Positions 26,408-34,800 of a stretch of 64,000 bases of DNA are shown piece by piece. The notes under the pieces are model-generated. The model saw nothing but the letters and a program-made list of their open reading frames with translations, had not been told where the DNA came from and did no database searches. A program made the position numbers and the translations under genes. The stretch covers positions 124,001-188,000 of the forward strand of contig NZ_JAGGLV010000007.1 in NCBI RefSeq assembly GCF_017874735.1, read 5' to 3'. Numbering within the stretch: position 1 is the first letter of the stretch; each line of letters starts with the position of its first letter. This DNA is from Paenibacillus silagei (GTDB lineage Bacteria; Bacillota; Bacilli; Paenibacillales; Paenibacillaceae).

Positions 26408-26623
26408 ATGGCACGGACAAGAACGCAGAAGGCGCTGCTTAAGGCAGAGCGCTCAGGCACATGGTGTGCAGAAAGAAACCGCAGACTCAATCAGGATTAC
26501 GGGGCCATCTCCCAGCATGTCAGAGTTACACCCGGCAAACGCCAGCAACTGAATAAGGTCAAACACAAGGAGCGGATCTTCCATGATGGCGCTCCTTTTG
26601 CATGCCTGGGAGCAGCGGGGTAA
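26408..26623 (+). CDS. Small basic conserved-looking protein (71 aa)
   Basis: A 71-residue, Lys/Arg-rich protein beginning MARTRTQKALLKAERSG, an N-terminus that recalls small uncharacterised Bacillota proteins. AAGGAG (26391-26396) is 11 bases before ATG 26408; an earlier GTG at 26396 overlaps that site. A strong hairpin with a T run (26567-26599) lies inside the last 19 codons, so either the protein truly reads through a terminator-like sequence or the authentic C-terminus is different, for example after a frameshift. Function unknown. Confidence 0.5.
   Translation: MARTRTQKALLKAERSGTWCAERNRRLNQDYGAISQHVRVTPGKRQQLNKVKHKERIFHDGAPFACLGAAG
26567..26599. terminator. Terminator-like hairpin at convergent gene ends
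   Basis: AAGGAGCG (26567-26574) pairs with CGCTCCTT (26590-26597), followed by TTTT on the plus strand and preceded by A-rich sequence on the other. It lies inside the 3' part of the small gene and 28 bp from the end of the convergent araC-type gene, and could serve both strands. Confidence 0.65.
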
Positions 26624-26626
26624 TAC

Positions 26627-27445
26627 TTATACCTGTGCCCTGCTGTGAATACGGTACTCCTTGGGCGACATGCCGAACCGGCTGCGGAAAATCCGGTGGA
26701 AATAGGTATAGTTCGCAAAACCGCAGGTCTCGGAGACATGCTCCAGCGGCATGGGGCTGAACGTAATCTTTTCCCGGGCCATATCCAGCCGTACATCATT
26801 TACATATTTGACAATCGTGGTGCCGAAGGCTTCCTTGAACAGATGAACCGCCCGGGAGACCGAGATATCTACATGTGCGGCCACATCCTCCAGCCGGAAG
26901 CTGTAAGAGGCATGTTCTTCCACGTACTGCTTCATCCGGTAAGCCAGATAAGCCTTCGGTGAGATCGCGGGCTGATCAATCATCAGCCGGTCAATCTCCA
27001 TACATAGAATCTGCAGATAACAAGCAGAGATATCCGGAGAGGAGTCCGACAAGCGGCGCTGTTCCAGCACAAGCTGGCGGAAGAGGCCGAGAATATGATC
27101 ACTCATCGGCAGGCGGAGTACCGCCGGACGCTGCTTGCGTCCCCACCATTCTTCAATCCACGGGCCGCTGCAAAAGATATGATAGTCACCGCTCTCGATC
27201 CTCGGCTTGCCGACGGGATAGACTTCCTTGTCGATACTCAAGTAGTAGGGGTCATTCGGTGCGAACAGCATGAGATCACCGCTCTCAACGGTCGTAATGG
27301 CTCCGTTCTCCCTGGTGCGGCTGCGCCCTTCAGTCTGGAGCCGCAGCAGATAATACTGTACACCCTCGCTGCGTGACATATGAAATGGTTTGCGGTGGAA
27401 GGAGAATCCGGCGGATAGAATGTGGCAAGCGGCAGATGTTGTCAT
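26627..27445 (-). CDS. AraC-family transcriptional regulator
   Basis: A 272-residue regulator with an N-terminal cupin-type sensing domain ('VESGDLMLFAPNDPYYLSID', about 52-71) and a C-terminal AraC DNA-binding domain with two helix-turn-helix units: 'FRLEDVAAHVDISVSRAVHLF' (about 185-205) and 'EHVSETCGFANYTYFHRIFR' (about 234-253), ending in the family hallmark FGMSPKEYR. It is divergent from a sugar/cyclitol catabolic operon 312 bp away and is the probable activator of it, with a sugar as effector. Confidence 0.9.
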   Translation of the reverse strand: MTTSAACHILSAGFSFHRKPFHMSRSEGVQYYLLRLQTEGRSRTRENGAITTVESGDLMLFAPNDPYYLSIDKEVYPVGKPRIESGDYHIFCSGPWIEEWWGRKQRPAVLRLPMSDHILGLFRQLVLEQRRLSDSSPDISACYLQILCMEIDRLMIDQPAISPKAYLAYRMKQYVEEHASYSFRLEDVAAHVDISVSRAVHLFKEAFGTTIVKYVNDVRLDMAREKITFSPMPLEHVSETCGFANYTYFHRIFRSRFGMSPKEYRIHSRAQV

Positions 27446-27511
27446 GTGTCCCTCCTAGTCTAATAAATGATAAGCAGATTGTTCATGTTTTAATCATATT
27501 ATTCATTTTAT

Positions 27512-27526
27512 TATATACGCTTTCAT
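27512..27526 (-). promoter_or_regulatory. Possible cre (CcpA) site, one mismatch
   Basis: Minus-strand ATGAAAGCGTATATA matches the cre consensus WTGNAARCGNWWWCA except for T instead of C at position 14. It lies in the 312-bp AraC/sugar operon intergenic region, which is AT-rich but in which I could not fix a clear promoter. Confidence 0.35.
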
Positions 27527-27757
27527 ATTACCATGTAGCTAAGCAAAAAACATATAAATGATGTGGAGAAGGCCGTATTGCGGCGCTAATCGCTACATTT
27601 ACAAACTCTGGAAGCAGTGGATGAAACCATGAGAACGCTGCGTTCTCCAATGTTTACAGCCCGTTTGTTCAGGTGATGCGCTTCAGGGAAGGTAACCGGG
27701 AGTGCGGCGGCAGCAAGAACAGGATAACTCCGGATCATATAAGGAGTGGGAATAACA

Positions 27758-28525
27758 ATGCTTAAGGTTGGACTGCAGCTGTACACGCTGAGAGAAGAAC
27801 TGGAACAGGATTTCGAGGGAACTATACGTAAGGTAGCCGAGCTGGGCTACAGCGGTGTGGAGTTCTTCCACTATTTCGGCCGTACGGCCGGGCAGGTGAA
27901 GGCGTTGCTTGAAGAGACAGGGCTTGTTGCTGTCGGAGCACACCGTCCGTACGATGCGATGCTGAATGATACGGAGCAGGAGATCACCTTCAATCTGGAG
28001 ATCGGCAACCGCAATCTGATCGTGCCTTATCTGACAGAAGAACAACGGAACTGGCCGGAGGTAGCCGCGGGTCTGCGGACCATCGGCGAGAAATGCAAGG
28101 CTGCCGGTGCTGTTCTGTCTTATCATAATCATGATTTTGAATTCACGGAGAAGGTTGACGGCCAGCCGGCCTTTGATTATCTGTTCGAAGCGGTGCCTGC
28201 TGAGCAGCTTCAAGTGGAGATGGATACATGCTGGGTGTATTACGGCGGATATGATCCGGCAGAATATATCCGTAAGTATGCAGGCCGCCTGCCGATCATC
28301 CACCTCAAGGATCTGAAGAAGAAAGAAGACGGCTCACCGGAGACTGTAGTACTCGGCGAAGGTGAAGTGGATCTGGCTGCGATCATTGAAGCAGCAGCTA
28401 AGGCTGGTGTGGAATGGGCAGTGGTCGAGCAGGACTTCTGCAGCCGCTCGCCGCTTGGTAGTGTCGCTGACAGCTTGAACTGGATCAAAACATATGAGAA
28501 TCAAGGAGGAAGTATTCATGTCTAA
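27758..28525 (+). CDS. Sugar phosphate isomerase/epimerase (TIM barrel)
   Basis: A 255-residue AP-endonuclease-2-type TIM barrel, the fold of IolE/IolI, hydroxypyruvate isomerase and related sugar epimerases. Typical features are the start 'GLQLYTLREELEQDFEGTI', 'SYHNHDFEF' (metal-ligand His, about residue 125), 'EMDTCWVYYGG' and 'IIHLKDLK' (about 180). AAGGAG (27741-27746) is 11 bases before ATG 27758. The next gene overlaps its 3' end by eight bases. The substrate is unknown; the operon (two Gfo/Idh/MocA dehydrogenases and a second isomerase) suggests oxidation and epimerisation of a sugar or inositol-like compound. Confidence 0.85.
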   Translation: MLKVGLQLYTLREELEQDFEGTIRKVAELGYSGVEFFHYFGRTAGQVKALLEETGLVAVGAHRPYDAMLNDTEQEITFNLEIGNRNLIVPYLTEEQRNWPEVAAGLRTIGEKCKAAGAVLSYHNHDFEFTEKVDGQPAFDYLFEAVPAEQLQVEMDTCWVYYGGYDPAEYIRKYAGRLPIIHLKDLKKKEDGSPETVVLGEGEVDLAAIIEAAAKAGVEWAVVEQDFCSRSPLGSVADSLNWIKTYENQGGSIHV

Positions 28526-29615
28526 CAAACTCAAAATTGCTATTATCGGTTGCGGTGGTATCGCAAACGGCAAACATATGCCAAGCCTTGCCCGTCAGGA
28601 GGATGCCGAAATGGTCGCATTCTGTGATATCGTGGAAGAACGTGCCCAGGAGGCTGCCAAGACTTACGGCTCGGAAGGCGCTGCCGTATTTACCGATTTC
28701 CGTGAGCTGCTGGCAACGGGCGGATTCGATATCGTGCATGTCTGCACGCCGAATGACAGCCATTCCGAGATTACGGTTGCTGCGCTGGAAGCCGGCAATC
28801 ATGTATTGTGTGAGAAGCCGATGGCCAAGACCACTGCACAGGCTAAGGAAATGCTGGATGCTGCCAAGCGTACTGGCAAGAAATTGTCCATCGCCTATCA
28901 GAACCGTTTCCGCGCAGACAGCGAATATCTGAAGGGGCTGTGTGAAGAAGGGGAACTCGGCGATATCTATTACGGTAAGGCAATTGCGCTTCGCCGCCGC
29001 GCGGTTCCAACCTGGGGCGTGTTCCTGGATGAAGAGAAGCAGGGCGGAGGACCGCTGATTGATATCGGTACCCATGCGCTGGATCTGACACTCTGGCTGA
29101 TGAATAACTATAAGCCGCGTATGGTAGTAGGCTCCACTTTCCATAAGCTGGGCCAGAAGAAGAACGCGGCGAATGCCTTCGGTCCGTGGGACCCTGAGCA
29201 ATTCAAGGTTGAAGATTCCGCCTTCGGCTTCATTACAATGGAGAACGGTGCTACAATTGTACTTGAATCCAGCTGGGCGCTGAACGTATCTGAATTCGGT
29301 GAAGCCAAGACCATGCTTGCCGGAACGGAAGGCGGTGCGGATATGAAGGACGGGCTGCGTCTGAATGGCGAACGTGCCGGCCGCCTGTATGAGACCAAGG
29401 TGGACCTGTCCTCCGGTGGTGTCGCCTTCTACAGCGGAGCTGCAGAGAATGAAGCAGACCGTGAAGCCCGTCTATGGCTGGAAGCCGTAAGAGAAGACAA
29501 GGACCCGGTGGTTCTGCCGGAGCAGGCCTTCGTAGTTACCCAGATTCTTGAAGCAGTGTATGAATCAGCACGTACCGGACGCGCCGTATATTTCGACGGA
29601 AGTTCTGACAACTAA
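28518..29615 (+). CDS. Gfo/Idh/MocA-family dehydrogenase 1
   Basis: A 365-residue NAD(P)-dependent sugar or cyclitol oxidoreductase. Rossmann motif GCGGIANGKH at about residues 11-20, 'CTPNDSHSE' (about 78), the family signature 'CEKPMAKTTAQAKEM' (about 100) with its catalytic Lys, and the C-terminal 'GGGPLIDIGTHALDL' with the catalytic His region (about 180). ATG 28518 follows AAGGAGGA (28503-28510) and overlaps the previous gene by eight bases. Substrate not predictable; related enzymes act on myo-inositol and glucosides. Confidence 0.9.
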   Translation: MSNKLKIAIIGCGGIANGKHMPSLARQEDAEMVAFCDIVEERAQEAAKTYGSEGAAVFTDFRELLATGGFDIVHVCTPNDSHSEITVAALEAGNHVLCEKPMAKTTAQAKEMLDAAKRTGKKLSIAYQNRFRADSEYLKGLCEEGELGDIYYGKAIALRRRAVPTWGVFLDEEKQGGGPLIDIGTHALDLTLWLMNNYKPRMVVGSTFHKLGQKKNAANAFGPWDPEQFKVEDSAFGFITMENGATIVLESSWALNVSEFGEAKTMLAGTEGGADMKDGLRLNGERAGRLYETKVDLSSGGVAFYSGAAENEADREARLWLEAVREDKDPVVLPEQAFVVTQILEAVYESARTGRAVYFDGSSDN

Positions 29616-29663
29616 GAGCCTCTTCCGGTTCACGCGACTATTAGACAAACAGGAGTGGAATCC

Positions 29664-30734
29664 ATGAGTTCAATCAAACATACTGTAGCCATCGTTGGTT
29701 ACGGCGGAATGGGAAGCTACCATACCCAATTAATCAAAGAGAGTGACCGGGTGGTAGTGACCGGAGCCTTCGATCTGCTGGCAGAGCGGCGCACCTTGGC
29801 TGAGGAAGCAGGCTACACCGCGTATTCCAGCTATGAAGAATTGCTGGCAGATCCGGCTGTGGACATTGTTCTGATTGCTACACCGAATGATGTACACAAG
29901 GACATTGCCCTTCAGGCTTTTCAGGCGGGCAAGCATGTAGTCTGTGAGAAGCCGGTGGCCATGTCCTCGGCTGAATTCATCGAGATGCAGGCTGCTGCGG
30001 AGGCGGCCGGACGGGTGCTGATGGTGCACCAGAACAGACGCTGGGATGAGGACTTCCGCGTAATCAGGGAGATGTATGAGCGGGGGACGATTGGATCACT
30101 CTTTCAGATTGAATCCCGGGTGCATGGTGCCAACGGAATTCCCGGCGACTGGCGTCATGTGAAGGAGCAAGGCGGCGGGATGCTGCTGGACTGGGGCGTG
30201 CATCTGCTGGATCAGCTGTTGTTCATGATTGACAGCAAGGTGAGCAGTGTCAGCAGCAGTCTGAGCTTTATCCTCGGCAATAACGTGGATGACGGATTCG
30301 ATGCGGTGCTGCAGTTCGAGAACGGCATCAGAGCCATCGTCGAGGTAGGGACGACCAATTTCATCACGATGCCAAGATGGTATGTGAAGGGCACCGGGGG
30401 AACCGCTATTATTGAAGACTGGTCGCTGAGAGGCAGAATTGTAGCCCCTAACCACGAATCGGAAAAGATTGAACCCACACCTATCCGCGCAGGTGTCGGT
30501 TTGACCAAGACGATGGCCCCGCCTTCAGAAGGCTCGACCGTCCTTGAAGATCTGCCTGCGGCATTAGAGATGACCTCCAGCTTCTATGATAATCTGGCCG
30601 CTGTCATCGAAGGCACGGCGGAGCCGATTGTCAAGAATGCTGAGGTGCTTCGTGTGCTAAGACTGATTGAGGCGATCTTTGAAGCAGCAGAGCGTAACGA
30701 GACGGTTAAGAATTTCGATATCTACGGAGCTTAA
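29664..30734 (+). CDS. Gfo/Idh/MocA-family dehydrogenase 2
   Basis: A 356-residue paralogue of the preceding enzyme. It has GYGGMGSYH (Rossmann loop, about residues 11-19), 'CEKPVAMSSAEFIEM' with the catalytic Lys (about 95) and 'GGGMLLDWGVHLLDQLLF' with the His (about 178). ATG 29664 lies eight bases after AGGAG (29651-29655). Two different members side by side imply successive or opposite redox steps, as in known pathways where a 3-keto sugar is formed, modified and reduced; this reading is an inference. Confidence 0.9.
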   Translation: MSSIKHTVAIVGYGGMGSYHTQLIKESDRVVVTGAFDLLAERRTLAEEAGYTAYSSYEELLADPAVDIVLIATPNDVHKDIALQAFQAGKHVVCEKPVAMSSAEFIEMQAAAEAAGRVLMVHQNRRWDEDFRVIREMYERGTIGSLFQIESRVHGANGIPGDWRHVKEQGGGMLLDWGVHLLDQLLFMIDSKVSSVSSSLSFILGNNVDDGFDAVLQFENGIRAIVEVGTTNFITMPRWYVKGTGGTAIIEDWSLRGRIVAPNHESEKIEPTPIRAGVGLTKTMAPPSEGSTVLEDLPAALEMTSSFYDNLAAVIEGTAEPIVKNAEVLRVLRLIEAIFEAAERNETVKNFDIYGA

Positions 30735-30774
30735 GCAGGCTTCAATACAACCTTAGGAGAGGTGGAATCTGCAA

Positions 30775-31743
30775 ATGAAACTTGGAGTATTTATGGTGTT
30801 GTTCGGCGGCCGCAAGCTGGAGGATGCACTGGATTATGTGGTCTCCAAAGGACTAAAGGCTGTTGAGATCGGTACCGGAGGGTACCCTGGAAACAGCCAC
30901 TGCAATCCCAAAGAGCTGCTGGAGAATGAAGCGGCCCTTCAGGAATTCAAGCACGCGATTGAATCCCGTGGCTTGATCATCAGCGCGCTAAGCTGCCACG
31001 GCAACCCGCTGCACCCGCAGAAGGAGCTGGCAGACAAGGATCACGAAGTATTTGTAGACACCGTGAAGCTTGCACAGAAGCTGGGCGTCAAGGTTGTGAA
31101 TACCTTCTCCGGCTGTCCGGGCGATCATGAAGGCGCGAAATATCCGAACTGGCCGGTTGCCCCATGGCCGAATGATTACCAGGAGATTCTGGCCTGGCAG
31201 TGGGAGAACAAGGTCATTCCTTATTGGACAGAGCAGGCGGCCTTCGCCACTGCACATGATGTGAAGATTGGTCTTGAGCTGCACGGAGGCTTCTCGGTAC
31301 ACACTCCGGCTACCCTGCTGAGATTAAGAGAAGCTGCCGGGGATGCCATAGGGGCGAACCTTGACCCGAGCCATATGTGGTGGCAGGGAATTGATCCGGT
31401 ACAGGCCATTCATATTCTCGGCCGTGAAGGTGCAATTCATCACTTCCACGCGAAGGATACCGTTATTGATCCGGTGAACGTCAACAAGCATGGCCTGACG
31501 GACATGCAGTCCTATACGAATATGCTGGACCGCGCCTGGCAGTTCCGTTCCGTAGGCTACGGACACGATGTCAAGGTCTGGGCAGATATGATGAGCGCAC
31601 TGCGTCTGGTAGGCTACGACTTTGTAGTCAGCATTGAGCATGAAGACGGCCTGATGTCCATTGAAGAGGGCTTCTCCAAAGCGGTTGACAATCTCAAGCA
31701 GGTGCTGATCGAAGAGCCGCTGTCTGAGATGTGGTGGGTCTAA
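30775..31743 (+). CDS. Sugar phosphate isomerase/epimerase 2
   Basis: A 322-residue AP-endonuclease-2-type TIM barrel, longer than the first one in this operon. Metal-ligand motifs 'IGLELHGGFSVH' (about 162-173), 'GANLDPSHMWW' (about 193-203) and 'IHHFHAKDT' (about 221-229) are present. It has AGGAGAGGTGG before the ATG and lies 40 bp after dehydrogenase 2 and three bases before the kinase-like gene. The likely role is epimerisation or keto-aldo isomerisation of the oxidised sugar. Confidence 0.87.
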   Translation: MKLGVFMVLFGGRKLEDALDYVVSKGLKAVEIGTGGYPGNSHCNPKELLENEAALQEFKHAIESRGLIISALSCHGNPLHPQKELADKDHEVFVDTVKLAQKLGVKVVNTFSGCPGDHEGAKYPNWPVAPWPNDYQEILAWQWENKVIPYWTEQAAFATAHDVKIGLELHGGFSVHTPATLLRLREAAGDAIGANLDPSHMWWQGIDPVQAIHILGREGAIHHFHAKDTVIDPVNVNKHGLTDMQSYTNMLDRAWQFRSVGYGHDVKVWADMMSALRLVGYDFVVSIEHEDGLMSIEEGFSKAVDNLKQVLIEEPLSEMWWV

Positions 31744-31746
31744 CCG

Positions 31747-32718
31747 GTGGAGAGCTTCACTAAAGTCCAATTGAACGACTGGCAGCTTAGTCTCTTGACT
31801 GCCGCAGCCTTTGGGACAGATGTGCAGATCGCCAGCAGCAGGGAGTTGACTGCCGGATTCTTCAATACGGCTTATGACCTGGAGCTTAGCGACGGCCGCT
31901 CCGTCATTCTTAAGGTGGCTCCGGACCCGGAGACAGAGACTCTTAGCTACGAGAAGGATATCATGCGTGCTGAGGTGGAGGCTCTCCGGCTGGTACGTGC
32001 TGCTGGCGGTGTGCCTGTGCCGGAAGTGTACAGCTATGACGACAGTCTGCAGCTGGTTCCGTGTCCGTATTTTTTCATGGAGAAGATTGAAGGGCAGCCG
32101 TATAACGAGGTGAAGGAGAGTCTCACCGAGGAACAGCGGTATTCCATTGAATACGAGCTGGGTCAGTATCAGCGGAGAATCAATGCGATTGAAGGGCCAG
32201 CCTTTGGGCTGTTCGGCAAAGAGTCTGACGGGAGCGGGCTCACCTGGAGGGAGACCTTCCGGTCTATGCTGCTGAACCTGCTTCAGGATGCGGTCAGACT
32301 GGGTGCACGATTACCCGCAGAACAGCAGGAAATAGAACAGGTGCTGGAGCTGTATCTGCCTGCTCTGGATGAAGTGACGCAGCCGCGCCTGGTGCACTGG
32401 GATCTGTGGAACGGCAACATCTTTGTAAGGGATGGGGTAATCGTATCCATCATTGACTGGGAGCGGGCGATGTGGGGCGATGTGCTGCTGGAGTATTATT
32501 TCCGGCATTTCGAGAGCTCGGCAGCGTTCTATGAAGGGTATGGGTCGGCTTTTGCCAGCCGGAATGAAGGGCTGCGTAAGCAGCTATATGACCTGTATCT
32601 GGACCTTATCATGCTTATAGAATGTTATTCGCGCCAGTACAAGGATGAGAATCATGTGAACTGGGCGCATGACAATCTCGCTGAGTCCTGGAAGCGGTTC
32701 TCGGCTCTGGTACTATAG
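31747..32718 (+). CDS. Aminoglycoside-phosphotransferase-fold kinase
   Basis: A 323-residue protein with the APH/choline-kinase fold: 'LKVAPDPE' with the ATP-binding Lys (about 56), 'FFMEKIEGQPYNE', catalytic loop 'VHWDLWNGNIFV' with Asp near 219 and the metal-binding 'IIDWERAMWGD' (about 238). Start is GTG 31747, three bases after the previous stop, with only a weak GGTGGG upstream, so translation is probably coupled. In this operon it most likely phosphorylates a sugar or small metabolite; antibiotic resistance is not indicated. A terminator follows. Confidence 0.85.
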   Translation: MESFTKVQLNDWQLSLLTAAAFGTDVQIASSRELTAGFFNTAYDLELSDGRSVILKVAPDPETETLSYEKDIMRAEVEALRLVRAAGGVPVPEVYSYDDSLQLVPCPYFFMEKIEGQPYNEVKESLTEEQRYSIEYELGQYQRRINAIEGPAFGLFGKESDGSGLTWRETFRSMLLNLLQDAVRLGARLPAEQQEIEQVLELYLPALDEVTQPRLVHWDLWNGNIFVRDGVIVSIIDWERAMWGDVLLEYYFRHFESSAAFYEGYGSAFASRNEGLRKQLYDLYLDLIMLIECYSRQYKDENHVNWAHDNLAESWKRFSALVL

Positions 32719-32725
32719 GATACAC

Positions 32726-32761
32726 AAGAGGCCGGATCTCTTCTGAGATTCCGGCCTCTTG
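32726..32761. terminator. Bidirectional terminator
   Basis: CAAGAGGCCGGA pairs with TCCGGCCTCTTG with an inner TCTC/GAGA stem. It lies between the convergent sugar operon and fabV. Confidence 0.8.
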
Positions 32762-32800
32762 AGATTGTGTACAACAGACCAGATGAATGTCAGTCAGCAA

Positions 32801-33994
32801 TCAGTAGCTGCTGTTCCAGATGGCAACAACCGGGCTGATGTCAGCTTCATAGTCAACGCCGCCGGATTCGAAGCCGAACAGCTGGAAGAACTCGCGTCTG
32901 TAACCGGCCAGATCGGAATATTCGTAGACGTTCTCCGTGCTTAGCATGGGCCAGATCCGGTCCACTTCCGTCTGCACAGCGTGGCTCATCTCATGGTCAT
33001 CTATCCGGATACGCCCTTGTGCATCTACCGGAGTCCCTTCAGGGTTGTACAGGAAACCGGTATACAGCCGGTAGGCTTGCTCAATACAGCCTTCGTGCAC
33101 TCCCTGTTCCTTCATGACCTTGTAGAGGACTGAAATGTATAGCGGGACTACAGGAAGCGCCGAGCTGGATTGGGTCACCAGACCCTTACTGACTGCCACA
33201 TAGGCGCGGCCGCCAGTTCGTGATAATTCTGCATTCAGCTGTAAGGCCGTAGCTTCCAGATGGTCTTTAGCCCGGCCGATGGTCCCGTCGCGGTAGACAG
33301 CCTGTGTAAGCTCTGGACCTACATAGGAAAAGGCGAGAGTGACCGCATCTGCTGCCAGAACCCCGGAATCCCGGAGCGCTTCAATCCATAGCTGCCAGTC
33401 TTCTCCGCCCATCACATGAACGGTAGCATCGATTTCAGCTTCGGTGGCCGGTTCAATCTGTACGGTGCTTAGTTCTCCGGTATGGAAATTAACGGTTGTA
33501 TTGGTATAAGGGCTGCCGATCGGCTTCAACACAGATTGATAAACTTCTCCGGTCTGCGGGTCTGTTCTGCGCGCCGAGGCTACACTGTAGATGACCAGAT
33601 CAACCTGTCCAAGCTCACTGCGGATCAATTTGATGGTCCGTTCTTTTGTCTCAGCGGTAAAAGCGTCCCCGCACACGCTATAAGAGCGCAGGCCCGCCGT
33701 GTGGGCCATCTCCTCAAACGCTGCGGAATTATACCAGCCTGCGGAAGCGGTCCGTGTCTCGCTGGCTGTACTCGGTCTATAGACACCTACAGTGGCTGCT
33801 CCAGCACCGAAGGCTGCTGCAATTCTAGCGCCAAGCCCATAACCAGTTGAAGCGCCGATAACGAGCACATTGCGGGGACCTGTAAACCTTTTTTGATTCA
33901 GTACATAGGTCACTTGCTCCTGTACCTGCTGCGCACAGCCTGCCGGATGGGCAGTCGTGCAGATGAACCCGCGGGTTCTTGGTTTTATGATCAT
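32801..33994 (-). CDS. fabV: Enoyl-[ACP]/trans-2-enoyl-CoA reductase FabV
   Basis: A 397-residue NADH-dependent reductase that performs the last step of fatty-acid elongation; FabV enzymes are known for triclosan insensitivity. The protein starts 'MIIKPRTRGFICTTAHPAGC', has the Rossmann loop 'VIGASTGYGLG' (about 44-54) and the long-spaced active site 'YRDGTIGRAK', in which Tyr and Lys are eight residues apart, diagnostic of FabV versus FabI. Length equals the family norm. It stands alone, on the strand opposite to its neighbours. Confidence 0.95.
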   Translation of the reverse strand: MIIKPRTRGFICTTAHPAGCAQQVQEQVTYVLNQKRFTGPRNVLVIGASTGYGLGARIAAAFGAGAATVGVYRPSTASETRTASAGWYNSAAFEEMAHTAGLRSYSVCGDAFTAETKERTIKLIRSELGQVDLVIYSVASARRTDPQTGEVYQSVLKPIGSPYTNTTVNFHTGELSTVQIEPATEAEIDATVHVMGGEDWQLWIEALRDSGVLAADAVTLAFSYVGPELTQAVYRDGTIGRAKDHLEATALQLNAELSRTGGRAYVAVSKGLVTQSSSALPVVPLYISVLYKVMKEQGVHEGCIEQAYRLYTGFLYNPEGTPVDAQGRIRIDDHEMSHAVQTEVDRIWPMLSTENVYEYSDLAGYRREFFQLFGFESGGVDYEADISPVVAIWNSSY

Positions 33995-34125
33995 TTTAGT
34001 GTTACCTCGCTTTCCTTGGTGGTCCTAGGATATAATTTACTTTATCGAGTGTTATCCCCGCAAGCAGGACAGTGACAGCAGAGAACATACCGGATGACAA
34101 CCTTCACGGCAAAGGGACGGATGTT

Positions 34126-34674
34126 ATGATGTTGAACTGGCTTCAAATACATATGGACGTAATAAGCTTGCTGTGGCTGCTGCCTGTAGTCTTTATGTTT
34201 CATGATTTTGAAGAGATTCTTACAGTGGAGTCTTGGGGGAACAAACATGGACCGGCTGTTACCGCATCGCTTTCCCCCTCATTGCGGAAGCGTATGGCAC
34301 CTATGATGGGCATGACTACGAGGAATTTTGCCATGGATGTGCTCTTCGTGTATATTCTGATAGTAGGGGTAACCTTTGTTGCGGTATTTTTAGAGTTCTA
34401 CTGGCTCTACTTAGCTGTTCTCGCTGCGCTGCTGCTGCATGTCTTCACACATTTGGCACAAAGTATGGTTCTGAAGCTGTATACCCCAGGTGTTGTGACA
34501 GCATTGCTTGTGATATTTCCGTATTCCTTGTATGCTTTTTACCGTCTGCTTCATGAGGGTGTTGTCAGTGAAGCTGACATAGGCTGGTCGCTGCTGCTCA
34601 TGTTGATTCTAACACCGCCGCTCGTATGGGGATTGATGAAGAAGCGGACAAGGCATAAGCATAGCGAAGAATGA
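34126..34674 (+). CDS. HXXEE-domain membrane protein
   Basis: A 182-residue membrane protein with about five hydrophobic segments. The HXXEE motif appears as FHDFEEI in the first helix region (about residue 25-31), and a later 'HVFTHLAQS' with two His residues fits the same family. Function is unknown; the buried His/Glu residues suggest a metal site or proton path. The frame extends to GTG 34072; ATG 34126 (or 34129) follows AAGGGA and gives a normal N-terminus. Confidence 0.75.
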   Translation: MMLNWLQIHMDVISLLWLLPVVFMFHDFEEILTVESWGNKHGPAVTASLSPSLRKRMAPMMGMTTRNFAMDVLFVYILIVGVTFVAVFLEFYWLYLAVLAALLLHVFTHLAQSMVLKLYTPGVVTALLVIFPYSLYAFYRLLHEGVVSEADIGWSLLLMLILTPPLVWGLMKKRTRHKHSEE

Positions 34675-34706
34675 TGATTTTTGACGGTGACGTTTTCAGA
34701 AAAATC

Positions 34707-34736
34707 TTGACGTAAGCCCCTAAAGGTAGATAAAAT
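34707..34736 (+). promoter_or_regulatory. Promoter of oppD
   Basis: TTGACG (34707-34712), 18-bp spacer, TAAAAT (34731-34736), 65 bp before the ATG. Confidence 0.55.
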
Positions 34737-34800
34737 AATAGTATTGCGTGTTTTTTGGAATCACTATCATAACTTGAAAAGAAACAGAGAGGGTGACAGG

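Noticed and set aside
31747-32718. Aminoglycoside resistance gene
   Set aside because: The APH fold is clear, but operon context with sugar enzymes points to a metabolic kinase.
32801-33994. Acquired triclosan resistance gene
   Set aside because: FabV is a common chromosomal enoyl reductase; nothing around it suggests a mobile element.
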